This document shows positions 11,059 through 22,940 of a DNA stretch of 64,000 nt, one piece after another; the stretch's first letter is position 1, and every line of letters starts with the position of its first letter. A model generated the notes under the pieces. That model saw only the letters and a program-made list of their open reading frames with translations, was not told the DNA's origin and did no database searches. A program made the position numbers and the translations under genes. Location: the NCBI GenBank assembly GCA_033557465.1, contig CM066032.1:52302955-52366954 (forward strand). Direction: 5' to 3'. This DNA is from Ichthyophis bannanicus. Its lineage: Eukaryota > Chordata > Amphibia > Gymnophiona > Ichthyophiidae.

Positions 11059-11566
11059 GTGAAGGTCTACAAAAGAAGACTGCTACTTCTGGAGAGAGAT
11101 CTAAAACCCTCTCGCAAGGAGGAAGTTTCTCCAGGGCCATGTGCCCATGAGGGAAGAGTTAGGACAGCCATTATAGTTGGTGATTCGATCATTAGGCATG
11201 TAGATAGCTGGGTGGCTGGTGGATGTGAGGATCACCTGGTAACATGCCTGCCTGTCTTAGATAGTGCTGGGGAGGAGTCTGCTGTCTTGGTACATGTCGG
11301 TACCAATGACATAGGAAAATGTGGTAGGGAGGTTCTGGAGGCTAAATTTAGGCTTTTAGGTAGGAAGTTGAAATCCAGAACTTCCAGGAATGCTTCCCGT
11401 TCCAGGTGCAGGACCCAAAAGGCAGGCAAAGCTCCGGAGTCTCAATGCATGGATGAAACAATGGTGCAGAGATGAAGGGTTTGGATTTGTTAGGAACTGG
11501 GGAACTTTCTGGGGAAAGGAGAGGCTCTTCCGAAGGGATGGGCTTCACCTTAACATCTGGCATTAA
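11059..11566 (+). pseudogene. CR1 ORF1 with SGNH/GDSL-type esterase domain
   Basis: The peptide contains IIVGDSIIRHVD (block I with the nucleophile Ser), LVHVGTNDIG (block III with Gly/Asn), and further on, in a shifted frame at about 11535-11560, RDGLHL (block V with the Asp-His pair). Esterase domains of this type occur in ORF1 of CR1 and related LINEs, and are thought to help ribonucleoprotein formation or membrane interaction. The frame breaks at 11475, so only part is continuous. It lies just upstream of the ORF2 remnant, as expected. Confidence 0.65.
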
Positions 11567-11783
11567 CCTTTAAAAAGGAGATAGAGCAGTTTTTAAACTA
11601 GATAATAGGGGAAAGCCGACAGTCGCCCAAGAGCGGATGGTTCAGAAGAATGTATCCTTGAAGGATACTACGAAAAGCAGAGAGGTTCCAAAAAAGAGTA
11701 AAGTAGCCCAAATGCCCTCGAGTATGGCACAGACAGAGCTTAAAGATCCCAAATTACCCATGTCTACCAATAGCTAAATTAAT

Positions 11784-14700
11784 ATGAATAAAATACAGTC
11801 TCTAAAATGCTTGCATGCAAATACTAGAAGTCTAAAAAATAAGATGGGAGAGTTAGAATATATAGCACTAAATGAGAGGTTAGATATGATTGGAGTATCA
11901 GAGACATGGTGGAAGGAGGACAACCAGTGGGACACTGTGATACCTGGGTACAAACTATATCGTAATGATAGAGCTGATCAAATTGGTGGAGGGGTTGCAC
12001 TCTATGTTAGAGAGGGCATTGAGTCAGAAAGGATTAAAGTTTTGCAGGAAACAAAATTTGCTGTAGAATCTCTATGGATTGAAATTCCATGTAAAAAGGG
12101 GAAGGCGATGGCAGTGGGGGTGCACTATCAACCGCCTGGCCAGAATGAACAAATGGATGATGAAATGCTCAAGAAATCAAGGAAGCTAACAAAAGTTACA
12201 GCTCAGTAATAATAATGGGTGATTTCAATTACCCCGGTATCGACTGGGTCAGTGTCACGGCAGGACATGCTAGGGAGATAAAGTTCCTAGATGACATAAA
12301 TGACTGCTTCTTGGAGCAGCTGGTTCATGAACCGACCAGAGGGGAAGCCATATTAGACCTAGTCCTTAGTGAAACACCACATCTAGTGCAAGAGAAAAGG
12401 GTGTTGGGGCCACTTGGCAATAGTGATCATAGCATGATCGCCTTTGATTTAATTAGTGGAGGAGAGATAGTAAGGAAATCCACAATACAACCTTTTAACT
12501 TTCGAAAGGGAGACTAGGATAAAATGAGGAAAATAGTTAATAAAAAACTAAAAGGAGCAGTTGCAAAGGTTAAAGACTTACATCAAGCTTGGGTGTTGTT
12601 GAAAAATACTATCTTGTAAGCAAAGACCAGCTGTATTCCATGCTTTAAGAAAAATGGAAGGAAGTCCAAAAAACTGCCAACATAGTTTAAAGGTGAGGTC
12701 AGAGAGGCTGTTGTTGCCAAAAAAGCATCTTTCAGGAAATGGAAAAAAGAGCCAAACGACGAAACCTGGAAACAGCACAAGCACTGGCAGGTCAAATGCA
12801 AGGAATTGATAAAGCAGGCAAAGGGAGAATTTGAGAAGAAGCTTGCCGCGGAAGCAAAAATGCAAAATTTTTTCAAGTACATTCATAGCAAAAAACCTGT
12901 GAGAGAGTCAGTTGGTCCATTAGATGATAGAGGAGTTAAAGGGCACTAAGAGGCGATAGCGGAGAGACTGAATGAATTCTTTGCTTCGGTCTTTACTGAG
13001 GAAGATGTAGGGATGTTACCTATGACTGAAGTGGTATTTAAAGGTGCGGAAAAAATGAAGGAAATATCGATACATCAGGAAGATGTCTTACAACTATTAG
13101 ATAAACTGAAGAGTAGCAAATCACCTGGGCCGGATGGTATACATCCAAGGGTGATGAAAGAACTGAAATATGAGATTGCAGACCTGCTATTAGTAATCTG
13201 TGAACTATCATTAAAATCATCTGTAATACCTGAAGATTGGAGGATCGCCAATGTAACACCACTTTTTAAAAAGGGTTCCAGGGGTGATTTATTTATTTAT
13301 ATTCTCTTATATACAGTGCTATTCTGCATCAGTGCAGTTTACATTGAACAAACTGAAATTACATTGAACAGGGCATTATAACTTGGAGATAACTATTTTA
13401 CAAGGAACATGGCCTATGGAGGGTTAAGTGGCTTGCCCAAGACCACAAGGAGCACCTGTGGGACTAGAAACCCCAGTCCTTCTGGCCCAAGGTTGCTGTC
13501 CTCTAGTGGGATTTGAACCCCTGACTTTCTGACTTTTCTGTGAAGTACCTTGCCCCATCATAAAGAATAAAATTACTCAGCATGTAGATAGTCATGGCCT
13601 AATGGGAGACAGCCAACATGGCTTTAGACAAGGAAGATCTTGTCTTACTAATCTGTTATGTTTTTTTGAAAGTGTGAATAAACAGGTGGACAAAGGTGAG
13701 TCAGTTGATATTGTGTATCTGGACTTTCAGAAAGCCTTTGACAAGGTCCGTCATCAGAGACTTTTGGCAAAACTAAAGAGTCATGGGATAGGAGGCAGTG
13801 TACTACTGTGGATCAGGAACTAGTTAAAAGAATGAAAGCAGAGGGTTGGGCTATATGGCCAATTTTCCCAATGGAGAAAGGTGAACAGTGGTGTACCCCA
13901 GTGATCTGTGCTGGGTCCGCTGCTTTTTGACATTTTCATAAATGACCTGGAAAGTGGAATAACGAGTGAGGTTATCAAATTTGCAGATGACACAAAACTA
14001 TTTAAAGTTGTTAAAACCCAAGAGGATTGTGGAAAATTGCAAGAGGATCTTGATAAATTGGAAGAATGGGCATCAAAATGGCAGATGAAATTTAATGTGG
14101 ACAAGTGCAAAGTTATGCACCTAGGGAAGAACAACCCAAACTATGATTAGACAATGCAAGGTTCCACATTAGGAACCACCACCCAGGAAAAAGATTTAGG
14201 CGTCATTGTGGATACCATGTTAAAACCCTCGGCTCAGTGTGCAGCGGCAGCCAAGAGAGCAAATAGAATGCTAGGTATCATAAGGAAAGGAATGGAAAAT
14301 AAAACAAAAGATATTATAATGCCTCTATACCGTTCCATGGTGAGACTGCACCTTGAATATTGTGTGCAATTCTGGTCGCCGTATCTGAAAAAGGATATAG
14401 CGTTATTAGAAAAGGTTCAGAGAAGAGCCACCAAAATGGTAAAGGGGATGGAAGGATACTCCTATGAAGAAAGGCTAAAAAGGTGAGGGCTCTTTAACCT
14501 GGAAAAGAGACGGCTGAGGGGAGATATGATAGAAGTCTATAAATTAATGAACGGAGTGGAACGGGTAAACGTAGATCGATTGTTTACGTTATCAGAATAT
14601 GGAAAGACTAGGGGACATGCAATGAAGCTGCAGGATAAACTATTTAGGACTAATAAAAGAAAATATTTTTTCTCTCAACGTGTAATCAAACTCTGGTATT

Positions 14701-14795
14701 TGTTAACGGAGGATGTAGTAAAGGCTGTTAGTGTAGCTGGGTTTAAAAAAGGTTTGGACAAGTTCCTGGAGGAAAGGTCCATAGACCATTATTAA
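11784..14795 (+). pseudogene. CR1 ORF2 (endonuclease plus RT), multiply broken
   Basis: The endonuclease portion runs 11784-12209 and, after a frameshift, 12215-12517 (MGDFNYPGIDW, SDHSMIAF). The linker is full of stops. RT pieces follow at 13013-13290 (SPGPDGIHPRVM), 13602-13823 (QHGFRQGRSC and the motif-A block YLDFQKAFDKV), 13908-14150 (FADDTKLFK), 14154-14486 and 14526-14795. The C-terminus FLEERSIDHY matches the ends of the other CR1 copies here. About 70 bp of RT are missing where the SINE lies. Confidence 0.8.
13288..13557 (-). repeat. tRNA-derived SINE with L2-like tail, head truncated
   Basis: It is nearly identical to the SINE at 56893-57173. It begins at the L2-like tail (ATTTATTTATTTATATTC on the plus strand), and the GGGATTTGAACCCC segment near 13510 is the complement of a pol III B box. 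The sequence ends before the A box seen in the other copy. It replaces about 70 bp of the CR1 RT, so it was either inserted with a deletion or later rearranged. Confidence 0.7.
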
Positions 14796-15264
14796 GAAGG
14801 GACCCAGGATATCAATGCTTGACCCAGTACAAGCATTGCGAAACCTGTGTCTTTTGGGGAAACTGCTAGATATGTATGACCTAGATTGGCCACTGTTGGA
14901 AACAGGATACTGGGCTTGATGGACCTTGGTCTGACCCAGTATGGCATATCTTATGTTCTTATGTTCTTATTAATTATGTTCTTAATCTTTGTACATGGGC
15001 TGAAAAGTTTGCACAGAAGCCGTCTGTCCTTAGAGAGAACATTGGTCATACTCCACTACCCTGAAAAGAATATTCCAGATCCAATAGAGCCACTGTTTTC
15101 CACCTTATATATCTGTGATTTTAGAATTCTAGTTACCTATGCACTAGAACCAAGTGTTAATGTGGAAACTTTACAAAGACTGAGATGAGTATTTCAGTTG
15201 GCTGGTACACAAGGTAATAGAACCAAATATCCTAAACAGGTGTAATTTCATTATGCTACCTGTC

Positions 15265-15600
15265 ATAGTAACATAGTATATGATGGCAGATAAAGACCAG
15301 TATAGCCCATCTAGTCTGCCCAGCAAGGTGGCAAGAGTAGGTGCACCTGCTGCTCCTTGCAGGTCACCCCTTCCCATGCCATGTTTTAGGGGTGTATCCA
15401 CTGCTCCGTGTAGGTCACCCCTATTTGTTCAGATATAAGAGATAGTTATGTTTATTTTGATTTTATCCTGTTGCTATAAAGGGATCCATTGTGTCTGTCC
15501 CATGCCATTTTGAATTCTTTCACTGTGTTTGCCAAAATGACTGCAGTATGCTACATTGGTTCTCCTTAATATTTTTGATGTTTGCCAGCATTCGAGTATC
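15265..15600 (-). mobile_element. CR1 3'-end fragment
   Basis: The plus strand shows AACATAGTATATGATGGCAG, then a GACCAG...CCCATCTAGTCTGCCCAGC block. This is the reverse complement of the 3' UTR of the second CR1 subfamily in this window (compare 48433-48500 and 45855-45995). There is no coding sequence. The preceding 14991-15264 shows nothing I recognise. The fragment ends about 75 bp before the polypyrimidine tract of the large exon. Confidence 0.6.
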
Positions 15601-15676
15601 CCAGGATTAGATAATGTTTACTTGTAATAGAATAAGATATGTTAAATTTCTTTTGCTTGTTTTTTTTCTATTTAAG

Positions 15677-18600
15677 GTTAAAGAAGTTGAAGAGAAATTT
15701 AAAAACCTCCTAAATGAGAATCACATCCAGGAAGATCCAAGTATGGCATCCTGTAATATCAAAGAACGCATCGAAACCCTTCAGCATCATCTTCTCCTAC
15801 AGTATTTTATAAAGAAGAATTTGTCCACTTGGAGTCTCAGTAGTCTGAATAGATCTTTGGCTAAAGAGAATATCTCCCTGAGAGAAGCCCTCGGTCTCCT
15901 CCAGGCAGTGATCCAATTAAGTGTGGAAGAGCTGAACATCCTTAACTTATTACCATCTCCTACAGAAATGGATGATAAATCCAAGTGCATTATTGAGATC
16001 ATACATATTTTGTACATAACAAACAAGACCTTGGCATGGAAACTTTCAAGGTCTGTCTTCAGTCAGCTCTCGAGCATAAGTCAGGACTATGTCAGACAAA
16101 TATTATTTAATGGAATATGGACCCCCATACAGGCTGTTGTCTTTAGTCTTCAGGCTTCTCAAACCATTGATTCACAGGAAAAAGTGGAGAGAATTCTCCA
16201 GAAGGCTCAGACTTACCAGATAGATGCCAATTCTACCATATCCTCTCTTAAAGAAGAAGATCCTATGGGCTATCTTCAAGCATGTGTGAAGAAAGTAAAG
16301 GACAAAGATTCACAGACTATTCTAGATGAGATGAGAGCAAATAAGTATCCAGAAACAATTCTTGCTCTTCTTGAACCAGTCCTGAAGAGGATGGAAATTC
16401 TGATTCCTCAGTACTGGTCTGATATTAAGCAAATGGAGCTTACTGATGAACTGAAGAGACAAGGTATAGCTATAACTAGGTCCCTGGACTTTACAAATCC
16501 AGACCAGGAAAAACTGATTCAAATTCTTCATGGCTTATCAGTTGCTGTTCAGGATGCTACTACCATTATAAAAGAGTCTGGTGAGAAAATAGAAGGCTAT
16601 TTCCCAAGACTTACTCAGATAGCATCCCTAGTGACTCTTCTTGTTTCTAAGACTCCAGAAAGCAGTGGCTGCTTCCTGGAGATTGCAACTGGTGAAGGAA
16701 AATCAACTATTGTGTCCATGCTTGCCCTTATCCATGCTATCCAGGGAAAGAAAGTTGATATTGTAACAAGTAACCCAGTACTCGCTCGTCGTGACAAAGA
16801 AGATTGGGAGAAACTGTATAAGATGTTTGATGTGTCTTGCAGTGTGATACCTCCACCAGGATTAGAAGAATGCACTGACTCACATCAAAGAGAAAAGGCC
16901 ATTAAAGAGGCTTATAAAGCTGACATTCTCTATGGGACTGTCAGCAACTTTGCTGCTGACATCCTCCGGCAGGAGTTTGAGAAGACCACATCCCGAGGAG
17001 ACCGATTATTTGATGTGGCCATTGCTGATGAAGTTGACTACATGACCTTAGACAGTGGTGTGCAAGTCACATACCTCTCCCATGCAACCACTGGGATGAA
17101 TCATTTACAGCCACTACTAGCTGCTATTTGGACAAAGGTATGTACATGCCGACGGATAGAAAATGCTCAAAATGGGGAATTTCTCTGGGCAACTGGAGCC
17201 CAGTATTTCCACAAAGCTGCTGCAACAGCTGTGATGGGACCTGAGACATCTGAGCATTTCAACCCACAAGACATTCTGATGCCTGGGCTGCAACTCGGGT
17301 TTTTCACTGAGGAGGATATCAAGAAGCTTGCCTCTAAAGTAAATGAACCAACAAGTGAAGAATCAAAAGGGAAAGATTCTGAAATTAACGAAATTATGAA
17401 TAAAATTGAGCCCTCTCAACAGCGAGATCTTTTGACTGTATTCCAAACAGTTTTGGAAAATACTGTACACTTTGAATGCTACGAGGCACAGAATGGTAGA
17501 GCTGTCAGCTATGATACAAACTCCACAGTGTCGCATGATAACAAGATCCATATGCTCCTTCTGGAACACGGCCTGGCCTGCACAATGGTAAGTGAAGAAG
17601 ACTTGATAACAGCAACAGTTAACGAAATAGAAGCCAGGCTTAGATTCTCCGATGCCTATACACCTCCAGAGACAAAAGAGGAAACTGATGAGAACTTCCT
17701 TCTGCTACCAGGATATCTGAAGGACTACACAAAAAACAGACAAAGAATCTTCGTGGAAAATGCTTTGAAAGCCATTTTAATGGTAAAAGACCGAGAGTAC
17801 ATGATAGAGTCAGCTATAGATCCAGGGAGAGATAAAACAATTTCAGAGGATGAAGAATATGATGCCGTTATTCCAGTTGACTTCAGAGCTACAGGTGTAC
17901 TTGAGAAGAACAAACGCTGGGGAGATGGCCTGCAACAGTGTCTGGAGATGAAGCATCAGTTGGCAATGTCACCTCTAACAAATGTAACTAATTTTTTGTC
18001 TAACTTCCATTACTTCAAGAGATACACTAAAGGCACTGGTATGTTTGGGGTCTCTGGAACATTAGGAGATGAAGCAGAAACTGCCTTTCTTACAAAACAT
18101 TTCAAAACAGTTTGTTTTCCAATCCCAACGCACCGTCACACAAAGAGAGTTGAGTTGCCAGCCCTTCAGGTACAAGGAGGAAAGGATATGTGGATCAGAA
18201 AGATTTGTGACCGTGTCAGGGACAGAACATGTGAAAAACAGTGGGGCAGAGGTCAAGCTGCGTTAGTAGTCTGTGAAGACGTCAGAACAGCTGATGAACT
18301 TCGGAAGAAATTAGTGGAATACGAGGCTGTCCCCAGTCCAGACAAAATAACAATGTATACAAGAAGTGATAAGCACAGTGTGGAAGGGAAAACCTTTGCA
18401 CCTGGGGATGTCATTATTGCAACTAACCTCGGTGGAAGAGGCACAGACTTTAAGATTAACAAGGATGTGAATGAGAGTGGTGGCCTGTTTGTGACTCTCA
18501 CCCACTTCCCTAGAAACATGAGGGTTGAGAAACAGATATATGGGCGTACATCTCGGAAAGGAAATCCAGGAATGGTACAATTAATATTAAATTATGAAGA

Positions 18601-21111
18601 CCTGGCACCATCTTACCAAGACCAACCAGTGGAGATCATGAGACAACTGAGGGCAGATTATGAGAAGAGACGAATAGATGAAATGGAGAACGATGAGCTA
18701 CTGGAAGTCACTATGCGGGAGGAGCTATTTACCTTTTTCTGCAGCCTTCTTAATGAGTTTGATGCGAATTACACAAAGCTTGAAAAGTTGGATATTTTCA
18801 CATGTTCTGACACAACTCTTCTAAGAACTGTGTTTGGGTCTTTCAAGAATAAAATGGATCACAAACCAGCTCTGAATGCATTAAAGGAGTGCTGGGCTCT
18901 ATGGCTCACTCTTCATGAAAATGACATTGATAACCATGTAAATTTAGATCAGCTGAAAAATGACCTTAGCCAAGTAATTAAGAAAAAAAGGGACGCACTC
19001 CTTGAAGGGAGATCCAATAACTTCTATGACTTCATTAAGCTGGCGCTGGATCGCATATACTTACATAACATGGATAAAGGCAATGATTTTGGAGCATTAC
19101 AGTACTGGAAAAAAGCAGAGAGCACGGATAGAGTATATAGTGCCTTCTCGCTGTATAATCAAGCGTACATTACCGTTAACTTGAGAAGAAGTGGTTATAT
19201 GCAGGAAGCAATTCGTTTATTGAGGAGCAGCAAAAAAGCAATTGATATCTATATATCTGAGCAGACAAACATGACCGTAGCTTGCCAGTTGTCCTGTATT
19301 GCACAGTTTGAGCCTCACTCCATAGAGGAACCAAACTTCACAAAGCAAATGCAAACTCGAAGCAGCTTGTTCAAGACTTTGCTTGATTATCATGATAAAA
19401 CTATAAACAAGTTATCAGAACTTCAGAAGAAAAACGAAGATGCAATCACTAAAGATGTAGCTGTTTTCTCACTGTCTGAGGGTCAAGACTATGTAACAAC
19501 AGAGGAACTCAATACACTGTATGACATGGGTCTGTCTTTCGTCTTTGAAGTAGAGAAGAAGCCCCGGTTCTGCATCGATGCTCTAATCTGTGCTATCCTT
19601 GGGGCATTGCAGATTCTGGCTGGGATCCTGGTATGTGCTCTCTCCTTTGGGACTGCCACTCAGTTTGGAATGGGACTGATTTCAGAGGGTGTTTCCGACA
19701 TGATATCTGGGGTAATTGGTATGGTAACAGGATCCTTTAGTTGGGCAGAATGGGCTATCTCCAAGGCCATCAGTATTGGTTTATCCTTACTGACTGCAGG
19801 CTTTAGTGTAATTAAGAAAGCAGTATCAACTGTATACAAAGTGTCAAAAAGCTTGCTGACAGGTGCCAAAAGCTTTGCTTCTGTGGCCGATGACATCATT
19901 CGATCTGGAAAGGCCGTATTTACTTCAGTCAAAAGCACTGTAACGTCAGCCGTCTCCTCAGTCTCCAAACAATCCCTGCAACAATCAATAAAGACACTCG
20001 CAACAAGTTCGGTTGTAAGGAACAACTTTATACAAGCTGCTAAGTTCGCTGGGCAGGAAATTGTCAAAGAAGGGGTGATGACAGCCTTAGAGGCTGGGGT
20101 GGAAGAGGCGCTACAAGCCACTTTTCAGGGTATGTTTGAAAGCAGCCTGAAACAAACAGTATCTTCAGCAGTCAGAGAGAATACGACAGTGAATAAATAT
20201 CTCACAAAGTTTATTGTCGTTCACTCAGTACCTGAGAGCGTCCTAAGGACTGGGAAAACATTTACAATTATATCTTCTCATAAAAGAAACATGGTCTTTA
20301 TGGTTCAGAGTGTCTGCAGATCAGCTGTTTATGATGTCACAAATGATACTGCCACCTTCAGTAAGGTGATGTCTCATCTGCAAACTGTAAGAGCCATAGC
20401 TTTGACAATAATGAAGGGACTCAAGGTCAAAGGTTCTATCCTGAAAGGTGTTAAGTTTGCTGCAGAATTTGGAAAATACACAGCTGACTTTGCCAAGATG
20501 TTGAATGCCATCCCTACTAAAGACATCATTGACAGGAGAGTGGTTCCTTTCATAGCTAGGCAAATTGATGAAAGCCCATCTGCAGCTGGGTACAAGGAAG
20601 ATGCCCGAGAAAACATTCCTGATGTGCAAACACTGAAGCAGGAATTGTTGAACACTGCATGTGACGAATTATCCAAGGAATTCATACAACTTCTCACAAG
20701 CCGCTTAGCAGGAATTGTTACTAAACTTGCGAAAAGAAACTTTGGAGAACATGTCACAAACGCTGTGGGCAATATTGTAGGAAGTAAAAAAACAGAGCAG
20801 TTCTTTGCTGACCAAAAACACAGGCAAGAAATGAAAACGATACAACTTGGGGAAGGAAAACTGACGCTAACGGAATCTCAGCAGAAACAGTTTGATGAAT
20901 ACATGAAGAAGCTGCAGGATGAGACGCGTCCGGCCACAGAACTGGATCTGAATATTCTCACCAAGAGCAAACTGCTCCAGGGGAAAACAATCAGGATCCA
21001 TGTGGTCGATGAAAATGGGAAGAAACTCTCCACTGAGACATATCCTGGAAAAGACAGCTCCGCGGGGACCATCACACTGCAGCTCACCAAAACGAGAGAG
21101 CAAGCAGGAAG
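15677..21111 (+). CDS. SecA-like DEAD/helicase ATPase, large internal exon of a spliced gene
   Basis: The exon starts after a pyrimidine-rich tract ending in AG at 15675-15676 (phase 0) and ends before GTAAGA at 21112, leaving 2 nt of a codon. It is open for 1,811 codons. Counted from the exon start, the Walker A motif ATGEGKS is at about 337-343, ADEVD (Walker B) at 450-454, GGRGTDF at about 919 and QIYGRTSRKG at 953-962. These are the nucleotide-binding motifs of SecA ATPases, which drive protein export in bacteria and plastids. A helical and TPR-like region follows. Residues about 1300-1380 form a long glycine-rich hydrophobic stretch that could be membrane-inserting. The N-terminal 330 residues are helical and not recognised. 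The cellular role in an animal is unknown; the motifs support ATPase activity, not a proven export role. An intact frame this long amid decayed repeats argues for selection. The 5' exons were not found. Confidence 0.9.
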
Positions 21112-21154
21112 GTAAGACCCATAGACAGCTCAGTAGGAATTATCACACTGATGT

Positions 21155-22760
21155 AATCTGTTGGACTGCAGAAACCTCACTATTTTCTCTTTCAGCAGCA
21201 TTTCCAATAATTTACACACCACAGAGGTTAGACTAACCAGACTGTAGTTTTCAACCACATTCTTACTTCCGCATTTGTGTAAAGGGGCCACGTGTGCCTC
21301 TCTCCAGTCCTCTGGCATCACTCCCGACTCCAAAGAGGCATGGAAAAAGTTGATCAGTGGAGCTGCAATAACGTCCTCAAGTTCCCTCAGTATTCTCGGG
21401 TGTATCCCATCCGGTCCCATCGCTTTGTCTAGTTTAAGTTTAGCTAGTCCCTCACGAACACAGTCTTCTGAAAATCATTCAAGATGCCCCTCACTTCTGT
21501 TCCTGCTTGTGGGTGTTTTCTGAGATCCTGCTCCTGGTTCTTCATCTGTGAACAAAGAACAGAAATATTTGTTAAGCAATTCCCGTTTATCCTCATCAGC
21601 TTCTACATATTCCTCCCCTTCACCCTTAAGTCTGACAATAACGCTTTTGCCCTTCCTCTTCTCACTAACATATCTGAAAAATGTCTTATCCCCCCATTTT
21701 ATTGCATTGGCTATTTCCTCCTCTTTTTGAATCTTTGCTTTCCTGACTACTTTGCTAGCTTCTCTACATTTTTCCAAATATAGATGCCTGTCATCCTCTC
21801 TTTGTGATCTCTTGTATTCATGAAGGCCTTCCTCTTATTCTTCACCTTTTCGGCTACTTCTTTTGAAGACCATAGCGGTCTCCTTTTCCTTTTACCTTTA
21901 TTTACCATTTTAACAAAAAGATTGGTTGCCCTTAAAATATCCCCTTTCAGCTTTGCCCAGTTTTTCTACATCCCCCAGCTATTCCCATCTTGCTAATGAC
22001 TCTTTGAGGTATTGGCCCATCTTAGCAAAGTTAGTTTTTCTAAAGTCTAAGACTCTCACTTTTGAATGGATTTTATCAGCTGTAGTCCTAATACTGAATG
22101 ACACCATCTGATGATCACTGGATGCGAGATGATCTCCCACTATAACATCAGAAACACTTTCATTATTGGTAAGCACCAAGTCCAGTATGGCCCCGTCACG
22201 TATGGGTTCCATTACCAGTTGCCTGAATAGTTCTCCCTGTAAAGAATTCAGGATCTCCTTACTTCTAAATGATACTGCAGCTTCCGACATATTGAAATCT
22301 ATCAGTAGCACTTCCCCTTTCCTGGCAATGCTGCGCATGTCTTTAATTAACTCTCTGCCCACCTCTTCTCTTTGTGAAGAAGGTCTGTATATCACACCAA
22401 TGCAAATAGATTTTTCTTTCCCTCTTTCTAATTTAACCCACAGTGCCTCCTCTCTCCCTTTTAAGCCCTGTATTTCCATAGCTTTAATATTATTTTTTAC
22501 ATACAGTGCCACTCCTGCTCCCCTTTTTCCTACCCTATCCTTTCTGAATAAAGTATAGCCTGATACAGTTAAATCCCAGTCATGGGTGTCCATGAACCAT
22601 GTTTCTGTTACTGCCACTAAATCCAAGTCAGCCACTCCCATTAAAGCCTCAACATCTGGGATCTTATTTCCCATACTACAGGCATTTATACACACTGCTT
22701 TCCATATGTTGCCCCTTTTACCCATTTTCATAAAGGTATTTAATGTTTCACTAACCTGGA
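21155..22760 (-). mobile_element. CR1-like LINE, 5' portion (endonuclease and start of RT), in intron
   Basis: On the minus strand, 22731-21979 encodes an endonuclease with NACSMGNKIPDVEAL, VTETWFMD, RGAGVALYVK and SSDHQMVSF. The linker (about 21777-21475, KTFFRYVSEKR) and the beginning of RT (21420-21130, MGPDGIHPRIL) follow with breaks. The usual GDFN is changed to IDFN. The RT stops before motif A, so the 3' half is missing. It belongs to a CR1 subfamily different from the 33-36 kb copy and lies only about 40 nt from the splice donor of the large exon. Confidence 0.75.
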
Positions 22761-22940
22761 ATTTTCACTTTCCTTACGTGAACAAACAGGAGGGTATAGG
22801 GTCATACCACTTCTGTCAGGAAGTGGTAGCCCTTTGCTCCTACTCTGCAGGCAGAGGAATGCTCCTAAGGGCAGTGTACCTCCCGGGACAGGACAATGCC
22901 CTGCCAGACAAATTGGGCAGGGTCCTCCAGCTGCACAAGT

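Larger units (their letters stand above)
11059..14990 (+). mobile_element. CR1-like LINE, nearly full length but decayed
   Basis: The segment contains an ORF1 with an esterase-like domain, an ORF2 with endonuclease and RT pieces, and a 3' UTR ending in tandem TTCTTATG-type units near 14955-14985, the microsatellite-like end of CR1 elements. It is interrupted by a SINE at about 13288-13557 and by many stops. It belongs to the same subfamily as the copies at 24.3-25.8, 32.9-36.1 and 52.0-54.5 kb. Confidence 0.8.

Noticed and set aside
15677..21111. Bacterial contamination as the source of the SecA-like ORF
   Set aside because: It has a eukaryotic acceptor and donor and joins in phase with two further exons, and it is flanked on both sides by vertebrate-type retroelements.
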